Shown: one piece after another, positions 8,292 to 15,732 of the stretch
Layout of the letters: the number at the start of each line of letters is the position of its first letter
Position numbering within the stretch: position 1 is the first letter of the stretch
DNA from: Chloroflexota bacterium
GTDB lineage: Bacteria > Chloroflexota > UBA11872
Direction of reading: 5' to 3'
NCBI GenBank assembly: GCA_022826485.1
Contig: JAJDUU010000044.1
Coordinates: 1 to 64,000 of the forward strand
Length of the DNA: 64,000 nt
Position numbers and translations under genes: made by a program
The notes under the pieces: generated by a model
What the model was told of the DNA's origin: nothing
Seen by the model: the letters and a program-made list of their open reading frames with translations, nothing else
Databases searched by the model: none

Positions 8292-9533
8292 ATGAGAATC
8301 GCCGTCATCGGCGCCGGCGTGTCGGGCCTCGTCGTGGCGCGCCAGCTGCACGCGCGCCACGACGTCACGGTGTTCGAGGCCGGCGATGCACCGGGCGGAC
8401 ATGCGCGCACCATCGACGTGGAATCCGGCGGCCGAACCTTCGCGGTCGATACGGGATTCGTGGTCTTCAACGACCGCACCTATCCGGAGTTCCTGCGAAT
8501 CCTGGATGACCTCCGCGTCCCGACGCAGCCGTCCGATATGAGCTTCTCCGTGCGCTGCGATCGCACGGGCGTCGAGTACGGCGGGGCGTCGCTCAACGCC
8601 GTATTCGCCCACCGCCGCAATCTGCTGCGCCCCACGTTCCTGCGGTTGGTGCGCGACTACCTGCGCTTCAATCGCCAGGCGCCCAAGCTGCTGGAGGCCG
8701 ACGAGCGGCTCACGCTGGACGACTACCTGAAGGGCGCCGGGTTCTCGCGCGCCTTTCGCGAGCTGTACCTGGTGCCCATGGGCGCCGCCATTTGGTCAAC
8801 CGACCCCGGGCGCTTCGCCCGGATTCCCGTTCGGTCGTTCGTCCGTTTCTTTCACAACCACGGACTGCTGGCGATTCGAGGCAAGCCGACCTGGTATTCG
8901 ATCACCGGCGGCGCCCGCGAATATGTCGAGGCATTGGCGCGGCCCTTTCGCGATCGGATCCATACTCGGGCCACCGTGACCCGCGTGCGGCGGGAGCACG
9001 ACCACGTCAGCGTCACCGTTGCCGGTGGGGGCGACGCCCGATTCGATCGGGTGGTGCTGGCGACCCACAGCGACCAGGCCCTGCAATTGCTTGACGATCC
9101 CAGCCCCGAGGAGCGCGCCGTCCTTGGGGCCATCGAGTACCAGACCAACAGCGTCGTGCTGCACACCGACACCAGCCTGCTGCCCCGGCGGCGACGCGCC
9201 TGGGCCGCGTGGAACTACTACATTCACCCAGACGGTGGGGAGCGGGTGGCGACGACCTACAACATGAACCGCCTGCAGCATTTGGACGCGCCGGAGACCT
9301 TCTGCGTCACGCTCAACCAGGACGAGCGCATCGACGAGGCGTCCGTGATCGCCCGCATGACCTACCACCACCCGATGCTCAGCCGCGCGGCGATCGCCGC
9401 CCAGCGCCGGTGGACCGATGTCAACGGCTGGCGCCGGACCTGGTATGCCGGCGCCTACTGGGGCCATGGATTCCATGAAGACGGCGTCGTGAGCGGCCTG
9501 CGCGTGGCGCGGGCGATCGAGGCCGGCGCATGA
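8292..9533 (+). CDS. FAD-dependent amine oxidase/desaturase-like protein
   Basis: A flavoprotein of about 413 residues. The N-terminus MRIAVIGAGVSGLVVA is a Rossmann GxGxxG, followed by the acidic FEAGDAPGGHA that binds the FAD ribose. It belongs to the NAD(P)-binding, flavin-containing amine oxidoreductase group that is regularly adjacent to Cfa-like methyltransferases. The C-terminal AGAYWGHGFHEDGVVSGL is the FAD pyrophosphate-proximal motif, with the bound GFHEDG variant typical of this group. The ATG at 8292 fits; earlier codons lack family similarity. Its stop overlaps the DUF1365 start (ATGA). It probably oxidises or reduces a lipid acyl group rather than an amine. Confidence 0.82.
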   Translation: MRIAVIGAGVSGLVVARQLHARHDVTVFEAGDAPGGHARTIDVESGGRTFAVDTGFVVFNDRTYPEFLRILDDLRVPTQPSDMSFSVRCDRTGVEYGGASLNAVFAHRRNLLRPTFLRLVRDYLRFNRQAPKLLEADERLTLDDYLKGAGFSRAFRELYLVPMGAAIWSTDPGRFARIPVRSFVRFFHNHGLLAIRGKPTWYSITGGAREYVEALARPFRDRIHTRATVTRVRREHDHVSVTVAGGGDARFDRVVLATHSDQALQLLDDPSPEERAVLGAIEYQTNSVVLHTDTSLLPRRRRAWAAWNYYIHPDGGERVATTYNMNRLQHLDAPETFCVTLNQDERIDEASVIARMTYHHPMLSRAAIAAQRRWTDVNGWRRTWYAGAYWGHGFHEDGVVSGLRVARAIEAGA

Positions 9534-10321
9534 GCGGCGCGAGTTGTCTCTACACCGGCGTCGTCACGCACCGGCGGCGACAACCGGTGAGCCACGCATT
9601 TCGCTATCCGCTCTTCATGGCGTATCTCGATCTCGCCGAGCTTCCCGGCGTGTTCGATGGACGCCTGCTCTGGTCCGCGCGGCGTCCGGCGCCGGCGTGG
9701 TTTCGCCGGGCCGATCACTTCGGCGATCCGGCGCTGCCGCTCGACGAGGCGGTGCGGCGGCGCGTCCACGAGGCGACGGGAATCCGACCCGAAGGTCCGA
9801 TTCGCCTGCTGACCCACCTGCGCTACTTCGGCTACGTCTTCAATCCGATCAGCGTCTACTACTGCTTCGCTCCCGACAACGAGCGGGTCGAGGCGCTGGT
9901 GGCCGAGGTCACGAATACGCCCTGGGGAGAACGCCACGTCTATGTCGTGGCGCCTGAGTCGACCGCCGACGGCGGCAGGCTACAGGCGGACTTCTCGAAG
10001 GCGTTGCACGTTTCGCCCTTCATGACCATGGATATGGACTACCGGCTGTCGGCGACGGTGCCAGGCGATGAGCTCGACGTACGCATGGTGGCGGCACGCC
10101 ATGGCGCGCCGATCTTCGACGCTGGCCTCTCGCTGCGTCGGCGGCCCATGACCGCGGGCGCGCTGGCCGGCGTGCTGGTTCGGTATCCGTTCATGACGGC
10201 GCGCGTGGTTGCCGCGATCTACTGGCAGGCGCTGCGGCTGAGGCTGAAGGGCGTGCCCTTCGTGCCGCATCCGGCGCGCCGCCGTGCTGCGCAGGAGGAG
10301 CGCCTGGAATCCGGCAACTAG
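9530..10321 (+). CDS. DUF1365 domain-containing protein
   Basis: A 263-residue protein of the DUF1365 family, unknown in detail but tied by gene neighbourhood to Cfa-like methyltransferases and FAD amine oxidase-like proteins. Conserved family features are the N-terminal LYTGVVTHRR, FRYPLFMAYLDL, the central YFGYVFNPISVYYCF, VTNTPWGERHVYV and the later FMTMDMDYR. It begins within the stop of the preceding gene. It ends 22 bases from the convergent nfuA gene. I cannot name a reaction; the context suggests acyl-chain modification. Confidence 0.8.
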   Translation: MSGASCLYTGVVTHRRRQPVSHAFRYPLFMAYLDLAELPGVFDGRLLWSARRPAPAWFRRADHFGDPALPLDEAVRRRVHEATGIRPEGPIRLLTHLRYFGYVFNPISVYYCFAPDNERVEALVAEVTNTPWGERHVYVVAPESTADGGRLQADFSKALHVSPFMTMDMDYRLSATVPGDELDVRMVAARHGAPIFDAGLSLRRRPMTAGALAGVLVRYPFMTARVVAAIYWQALRLRLKGVPFVPHPARRRAAQEERLESGN

Positions 10322-10343
10322 CGCCTGCGCGGCCAGTCTTGCC

Positions 10344-10997
10344 CTACTTCTTGGCGGCCTCGAAGTAGGGATTCGTGCCCGAGGCGTGGTCGGTCACGTC
10401 GATCACCCGGGTGACCTCGGGCACGGCCTCGCGGATGGCCACCTCGATGCCCTGCGTCAGCGTCACCGCCGCCATGCCGCAGCCCTGGCAACCGCCGCTG
10501 AGGCGCAGGTAGGCCGCGCCGTCCTCGACCGAGACCAGCTCGGCGTGCCCACCGTGCGCGGCGATGGCAGGGTTGATTTGCTGTTCGAGAATCTGCGCGA
10601 CCTGATCCGCCACCGCGCCGCTGAGCTGTGGCGTCGGGGCGTCGTGCGCGGCCGGTCCGGCCACCGGGCTCGGGGTGTTCGGGTTGTCCACGAATAGGCC
10701 GCCGCCGTTGGGAGCGGACCGGTAGTCGATGGTGGCGCCGTTCAGCTGGTCGGTGCTCCCATCGGGAACGACCACGTTGAGCCCGTAGGCGACTTCGACA
10801 ACCGCGTCACTGGGTCCCGCGTCGCGCGTGCTCTTCAGGTACATGTCGTAGCTGAAGCCCGTCCCGGAAACACCCGTGACCTCGATCCACATGGCCAGGT
10901 CGTCCTTGTCCGGGCGGTCGGAGCGCGCGCGAAAATCAAGCACCAGGTCGCGTGCGGCTTCGCTGATGAAAACATCGGTGTCGTGTTGCAGGGTCAT
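10344..10997 (-). CDS. nfuA: NfuA-type iron-sulfur cluster carrier
   Basis: A protein of about 217 residues with two parts. The N-terminal half is an A-type (IscA-like) fold without the usual cysteines, as in E. coli NfuA. The C-terminal half is an Nfu domain with GGCQGCGMA, the CxxC that holds a bridging 4Fe-4S cluster. NfuA delivers and restores clusters, notably the auxiliary cluster that lipoyl synthase consumes; lipA lies 4 kb away. The ATG at 10997 was preferred over one at 11006. It is divergent from the ATP-grasp/radical SAM pair, whose radical SAM enzyme would also need a 4Fe-4S cluster. Confidence 0.85.
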   Translation of the reverse strand: MTLQHDTDVFISEAARDLVLDFRARSDRPDKDDLAMWIEVTGVSGTGFSYDMYLKSTRDAGPSDAVVEVAYGLNVVVPDGSTDQLNGATIDYRSAPNGGGLFVDNPNTPSPVAGPAAHDAPTPQLSGAVADQVAQILEQQINPAIAAHGGHAELVSVEDGAAYLRLSGGCQGCGMAAVTLTQGIEVAIREAVPEVTRVIDVTDHASGTNPYFEAAKK

Positions 10998-11053
10998 GCT
11001 TCCCATCCAGCGGGCATGCGGCGCGTCGTCCGTTCGTGTTTCATCATAGGACG

Positions 11054-12325
11054 ATGCGCCGGGTTCTCCTACTGTTGCCGACGAGGGCGTACCGCGCGGC
11101 CGACTTTCTCGAAGCCGCCCGGGATCTTGGCGTCGAGGTTGTCGTCGGCGCGGAGCAACGCCACGCGCTGGAGGACGTGGTTGATTCGCGCGTGATCGAG
11201 CTGCCCCTCCACCGTCCCGAGGTTGCGGCGGACGCCATCGTTGAGTTCGCCGACGAGATGCCGCTCAGCGCCATCGTCCCGGTGGATGATGCCGGCGTCG
11301 GGGCGGCGTCGCTCGCGGCGGAGCGCTTGGGCCTGGCGCACAGTCCACCCGCGGCGACGGCGCTCACGCGGGACAAGGCCGGCATGCGACGGCGCTTGGC
11401 GCAGGCCGGCGTGCCGCAACCGGACTTCGTCCTCGTGGCGGGCGGTGACGACCCGGCCGCCGCCGCGGCGAGGCTCGGATTCCCGGTGGTGATCAAACCC
11501 CTGGAGCTGTCGGGCAGCCAGGGGGTCATCCGCGCCGACACGCCGGCGGAAGCCGCGACAGCGGCGGCGCGAATCCAGCGCATGCTCGCGCTTCCCGCTG
11601 ACGACGAACCTGCGGCGTTGCTGATCGAGCGCTTCGTGCCCGGCGTGGAGGTTGCGGTGGAGGGGCTGCTGCGCCGTGGGACGCTGCACACGCTGGCCAT
11701 CTTCGACAAGCCGGATCCGCTCGACGGTCCCTATTTCGAGGAGACGCTCTACATCACGCCGTCGCGCCTGCCAGAGCGGAGGCAGCGTGTCGTGGAGGAG
11801 GTGACGCGCGCGGCGGTGGCGGGGCTGGGGCTCACCGAGGGTCCGGTGCATGCCGAGGTGCGCCTCGACGGCGACGCGCCGTCGGTCATCGAGATCGCCG
11901 CGCGCTCGATCGGCGGGCTCTGCGCCCGATCGTTGCGATTCGGGCTGGGCGTGTCGCTGGAGTCGCTGATCTTGCGGCATGCGCTGAACCTGCCGCTCCG
12001 GGACACCACGCGGATGCATGCCGCATCGGGCGTGATGATGTTGCCCATTCCCCTCGCCGGCGTGCTGGTCGACGTGCGCGGGCGCGAGGCGGCACTCGAT
12101 GTTTCGGACATCGTGGGACTGGAAATCACCATTGCGCCGGGCAATTGGGTCGAGCCGCTGCCGGAGGGCGACCGCTATCTTGGCTTCATGTTTGCGCGGG
12201 GTGAGACGCCCCAAGCCGTCGAGTCGGCCCTGCGGCGCGCGCATGCGAAGCTTGACGTGCGAATCGATCCGGATCGAGCGCCCCGGCGGCGCGACGGATC
12301 GCAGGCCTCGGAGGCGGGACGTTGA
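11054..12325 (+). CDS. ATP-grasp ligase, partner of the radical SAM protein
   Basis: A protein of about 423 residues with an ATP-grasp fold: N-terminal pre-ATP domain (RRVLLLLPTRAYRAADF), central FPVVIKPLELSGSQGVIRA for nucleotide binding, LIERFVPGVEVAVEGLL, and a C-terminal VHAEVRLDG followed by VIEIAARSIGG holding metal ligands. Such enzymes form amide or peptide bonds via acyl phosphates. It resembles the carbamoyl-phosphate-synthase/L-amino-acid-ligase branch. Its stop overlaps the ATG of the radical SAM gene (TGATG), so the two are made together. Substrate is unknown; a small peptide or amino-acid metabolite is possible. Confidence 0.82.
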   Translation: MRRVLLLLPTRAYRAADFLEAARDLGVEVVVGAEQRHALEDVVDSRVIELPLHRPEVAADAIVEFADEMPLSAIVPVDDAGVGAASLAAERLGLAHSPPAATALTRDKAGMRRRLAQAGVPQPDFVLVAGGDDPAAAAARLGFPVVIKPLELSGSQGVIRADTPAEAATAAARIQRMLALPADDEPAALLIERFVPGVEVAVEGLLRRGTLHTLAIFDKPDPLDGPYFEETLYITPSRLPERRQRVVEEVTRAAVAGLGLTEGPVHAEVRLDGDAPSVIEIAARSIGGLCARSLRFGLGVSLESLILRHALNLPLRDTTRMHAASGVMMLPIPLAGVLVDVRGREAALDVSDIVGLEITIAPGNWVEPLPEGDRYLGFMFARGETPQAVESALRRAHAKLDVRIDPDRAPRRRDGSQASEAGR

Positions 12326-13737
12326 TGCGAGTCCTGATTGTCTCCACCTACGAGCTTGGACACCAGCCGGTGCATGCGGCCTCGCCGGCCGCGGCGCTGC
12401 AGGCGGCTGGGCACGAGGTGCACGCGCTGGACCTTGCCGTCGAGATGTGGGACCCGGACGCCCTGGACGGCATCGACGCGCTGGCGTTCTCCGTGCCGAT
12501 GCACACGGCCATGCGCATTGCCGTGAGCGCCGCGCAGGCGGCGCGCCGCACGCACCCTGACGTACCTGTCTGCTTCTACGGTCTGTACGGCGAGATGGCG
12601 CCGGCGCTCGACCCAAGCCACCCCATGGACCGCGCGCTCGCCGGCGAGTATGAGCCCGAGCTCGTCGCCTGGGTGGACGCCCTGGCCGGCGCGAACGGAT
12701 CGGCAGCCCTCTCGTCCGACATCGTCCAACTCACCAAACACGCCTATCACGCCCCGGCGCGCGAGTTGCTCCCGCCAATTGATCGCTACGCGCGGCTTGC
12801 CGTCGACGGTGAGGAGCGTTTGGCCGGCTACGTCGAGGCCAGCCACGGCTGCGTGCACAAGTGCCGCCACTGTCCGGTGCCGGTGGTCTACGACGGCCGC
12901 ATTCGCATCGTCGGCGCCGACACCGTGCTGGATGACATTGCGCGGCTCGTCGATGCGGGCGCGCGCCACATCACCTTCGGCGATCCCGACTTCCTCAACG
13001 GCTGGCGTCACTCGCACAAGGTCGTGCGGGCCATGCACGCGCGGTTCCCGGACCTCACGTTCGACTGCACCACCAAGGTGGAGCACATCCTGGAGCACGC
13101 CCACGTGTGGCCGGAGTTCGCCGACGCCGGATGCCTGTTCGTCATTTCGGCGTTCGAGTCGCTCAACGACGAGACCCTGGAGCGCCTGGACAAGGGTCAC
13201 GTGGCCGCCGAGGCCGAGCAGGCGATCACCCTGCTGCGCCTCCACGGCATCGAGACGCGGCCATCGTGGCTGCCGTTCACCCCGTGGACGACCTTCGCCG
13301 ACGTGCTGGACATCCTCGATTTCGTCGCCGTGAACGACCTGGTGGGCAACGTCGATCCGGTGCAGTACAGCATCCGGCTCCTGCTGCCGAAGGGATCGCT
13401 GCTGCTCGACCTGCCCGACATGCGGCGCTACCTGGGCCCGTACGACGAGGCGCAATTGAGCTATGCGTGGCGGGCCGCCGATCCGGCGGTCGATGCGCTT
13501 CAGGCCGAAATCGGGGCCCTGGTGGCGGCAATGGCCGACGAGGACGCGGATATCGCCACGTCCTACGCCGCGGTTCGGGCGCTTGCCCTCGACGCCGCCG
13601 GGGCTGCCGCCGAGGGCCGCCGTCGTGAGATTTCAGTCGACTTGGAGCGCGCGGCAGCCCGACCCAGGCTCACCGAGGCCTGGTTCTGCTGCGCCGAGCC
13701 AACCGAGCTGCAATTCGCACAACTGGCGGGGATCTAG
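12325..13737 (+). CDS. B12-binding-like radical SAM protein with CCAEP tail
   Basis: A 470-residue radical SAM enzyme. The N-terminal ~130 residues look like a Rossmann B12-binding-type domain (VLIVSTYELGHQPVH), but I see no DxHxxG cobalamin motif. The radical SAM core has C176, C180 and C183 in CVHKCRHC. The C-terminus carries CCAEP at residues 455-459, eleven residues from the end, matching the tail motif of a family I recall as CUAEP/CCAEP-tail radical SAM (seleno)proteins. Here the first residue is encoded by TGC, so this is the all-cysteine form. It is coupled to the ATP-grasp gene upstream. Reaction unknown. Confidence 0.85.
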   Translation: MRVLIVSTYELGHQPVHAASPAAALQAAGHEVHALDLAVEMWDPDALDGIDALAFSVPMHTAMRIAVSAAQAARRTHPDVPVCFYGLYGEMAPALDPSHPMDRALAGEYEPELVAWVDALAGANGSAALSSDIVQLTKHAYHAPARELLPPIDRYARLAVDGEERLAGYVEASHGCVHKCRHCPVPVVYDGRIRIVGADTVLDDIARLVDAGARHITFGDPDFLNGWRHSHKVVRAMHARFPDLTFDCTTKVEHILEHAHVWPEFADAGCLFVISAFESLNDETLERLDKGHVAAEAEQAITLLRLHGIETRPSWLPFTPWTTFADVLDILDFVAVNDLVGNVDPVQYSIRLLLPKGSLLLDLPDMRRYLGPYDEAQLSYAWRAADPAVDALQAEIGALVAAMADEDADIATSYAAVRALALDAAGAAAEGRRREISVDLERAAARPRLTEAWFCCAEPTELQFAQLAGI

Positions 13738-14004
13738 GCAACCGCTGACCTAACGCCTTCCCCCCTCCGTCATTCCGGCGAAGAGCCTGCCCCGTACTTG
13801 ATACGGGGCCGGAATCCAGTCCGGTCGAACCTGGGACGCCTGGATGCGTGCCGAAGGGGCGGTTCGCGAACCGCCCCTCCGTCTTTGTTCAACGACCTCC
13901 TTCAAGGAAAAAGCCTGGTATCGAGTCTGACGAGGACTCTCGCATCGTCATTCCAGCCTTCGCCATGGCTTGGATAGCTCGGACCTGCCCGGTACGCTCG
14001 GGCC
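13738..14004. repeat. Intergenic composite palindromic repeat
   Basis: A long-form palindromic repeat at 13768-13819 is followed after a short arm by a perfect 22-base palindrome at 13856-13877 (ggggcggttcg and its complement). A closely related arrangement occurs at 27302-27390. No gene seen; the promoter for lipBA and the downstream genes may lie after 13880. Confidence 0.7.
13768..13877. repeat. Composite repeat: long palindrome plus 22-base palindrome
   Basis: A long-form nested palindrome (13768-13819) is joined through a spacer containing gtcgaacctg to a perfect 22-base palindrome at 13856-13877 (ggggcggttcg and its complement). Close relatives are at 27302-27390 (full arrangement) and 3517-3534 (18-base core only). 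Confidence 0.7.
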
Positions 14005-14691
14005 ATGGCGTCGAGCACCGTCGATCTGCACCGAGCGGGCCGGGTGGCCTATCGCGACGCGTGGGCGTGGCAGCAGGCGCGCGCCGACGACATTCGCGCG
14101 GGCACGGCGGCCGAGGCGCTGGCCGTGCTCGAGCATCCGCCGGTGTACACCTGTGGCCGCCGCAGCGACCCGGCGAACCTGCTGGCGTCCCCGGAGCGGC
14201 TGGCCGCCCAGGGGATCGAGGTCGTTGACGTGGAACGCGGCGGCGACGTGACCTATCACGGCCCGGGCCAGCTGGTGGCCTATCCGATCCTGGATTTGCG
14301 CCGCCGCGGTATCTATCCGATCAGCTTCGTACGCGGCCTGGAGCAAACGCTGGTGACCACGCTGGCGACCCTCGGCGTGCCCGCGGCGCCCCGCAAGAAC
14401 CTGCCCGGCGTGTGGGTGGGCAACGACAAGATCGCCGCGCTGGGCGTGCATGTGCGCGGCGGCGTGAGTATGCACGGCATATCGCTCAACCTGGCGCCGG
14501 ACCTCGCGGCCTTCGAGGCCATCGTGCCCTGCGGCATCCATGACGCCGGCATCACCTCCGTGGAGCGCTACTGTGGAGCGGCGCCCGACGACGAGGCCGC
14601 CAAGGAGGCTTTCATCAACGCCTTCGCGCAGACGTTCGACGTCGTCCTGCGGGACGCCCACTCGGAGATGGCCCTCGCCAATGGCCACTAA
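14005..14691 (+). CDS. lipB: Lipoyl(octanoyl) transferase LipB
   Basis: A 228-residue enzyme that moves octanoate from acyl carrier protein to lipoyl domains. RGGDVTYHGPGQLVAYPI (from about residue 78) is the family signature. The catalytic pair is visible as K142 in DKIAALGVHV and C176 in PCGIHDAGITSVER. It precedes lipA with an 11-base overlap and sits just upstream of pyruvate dehydrogenase genes whose E2 carries the target lysine. Confidence 0.93.
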   Translation: MASSTVDLHRAGRVAYRDAWAWQQARADDIRAGTAAEALAVLEHPPVYTCGRRSDPANLLASPERLAAQGIEVVDVERGGDVTYHGPGQLVAYPILDLRRRGIYPISFVRGLEQTLVTTLATLGVPAAPRKNLPGVWVGNDKIAALGVHVRGGVSMHGISLNLAPDLAAFEAIVPCGIHDAGITSVERYCGAAPDDEAAKEAFINAFAQTFDVVLRDAHSEMALANGH

Positions 14692-15577
14692 AGTCCGGCC
14701 CCGGTACCCGAAGCCCGCGTGGCTCAAGGTGCGCGCGCCGACCGGCGACCGCTTTGCGGGCCTGAAGCGGCTGATGCGCACGCAATCCCTGCACACGGTG
14801 TGCGAGGAGGCGCGCTGCCCCAACATCGGCGAGTGCTGGAACGACGGCCACGCCACCTTCATGATCCTGGGCGACACCTGCACCCGCGCCTGTGGCTTCT
14901 GCGCCGTCACGTCGGGCCGGCCGGACACAGTCGACCCGCTGGAGCCGCTGCGCCTGGCGGCCGCGGTCGAGCGCATGGGGCTGGACTATTGCGTGATTAC
15001 GTCCGTCAACCGCGACGACGTGCCGGACGGCGGGGCGAGCGTGTTTGCCGGCTGCATTCGCGCGGTGCGCCGCGTGCGACCGTCATGCCAGGTCGAGGTG
15101 CTGATACCCGACTTCATGGGCAACTGGGACGCCTTGGCCACGGTGATGGAGGCGCGCCCGGTGGTGCTCAACCACAACACGGAGACGGTGCCGCGCCTCT
15201 ACGCCCGCGTGCGACCCAAGGCGCGCTACGAGCGGACGCTGGAGCTCATTCGTCGCGCGGCCAATTTGGCGCCGGACGTTGCAACCAAGTCGGGCGTGAT
15301 GGTCGGGTTGGGCGAGACCCGCGAGGAGCTGCGCGCGACCCTTGCCGACCTGGTGGAGCATCGCTGCGAGTTGCTCACGGTGGGGCAATACCTCCAGCCG
15401 ACGCGCAAGCATCTGCCGGTGCAGCGCTTCTATCATCCCGACGAGTTCGTCGAGATCGCCGAGGAGGCCCGAGCGCTCGGGTTCGTCCACGTGGAATCCG
15501 GTCCCCTGGTGCGCAGCTCGTACCACGCGGGCCGGCAGGCCCTGGCCGCGTCCATGAACCGCGCGCGCGTGGAATGA
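14681..15577 (+). CDS. lipA: Lipoyl synthase LipA
   Basis: A 298-residue radical SAM enzyme inserting two sulfurs into protein-bound octanoate. The auxiliary cluster cysteines are C41, C46 and C52 (CEEARCPNIGEC); the SAM-cluster cysteines are C67, C71 and C74 (CTRACGFC). The C-terminal RSSYHAG provides the serine ligand of the auxiliary cluster. The ATG at 14681 lies inside the end of lipB, giving a normal family N-terminus. The auxiliary cluster is sacrificed as a sulfur source, which links this gene to nfuA nearby. Confidence 0.95.
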   Translation: MATKVRPRYPKPAWLKVRAPTGDRFAGLKRLMRTQSLHTVCEEARCPNIGECWNDGHATFMILGDTCTRACGFCAVTSGRPDTVDPLEPLRLAAAVERMGLDYCVITSVNRDDVPDGGASVFAGCIRAVRRVRPSCQVEVLIPDFMGNWDALATVMEARPVVLNHNTETVPRLYARVRPKARYERTLELIRRAANLAPDVATKSGVMVGLGETREELRATLADLVEHRCELLTVGQYLQPTRKHLPVQRFYHPDEFVEIAEEARALGFVHVESGPLVRSSYHAGRQALAASMNRARVE

Positions 15578-15732
15578 AGGGCCAGAACCGGCGCGGCACG
15601 CTCGTCTCGCCGGTGGCGCCCCGTCAAAGCTCAACGGTCACGGGCGGAGTCAGGCCAATCCCGGCCATCCAGCAGCCGCTGAAGCGTCCGTCGCCGGGCG
15701 TACTACCCTTGCATAGTCTCTAGGCGGAGCGC

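Noticed and set aside
12325-13737. A selenocysteine codon in the CCAEP motif
   Set aside because: The codons are TGC TGC, so both residues are cysteine; there is no in-frame TGA.
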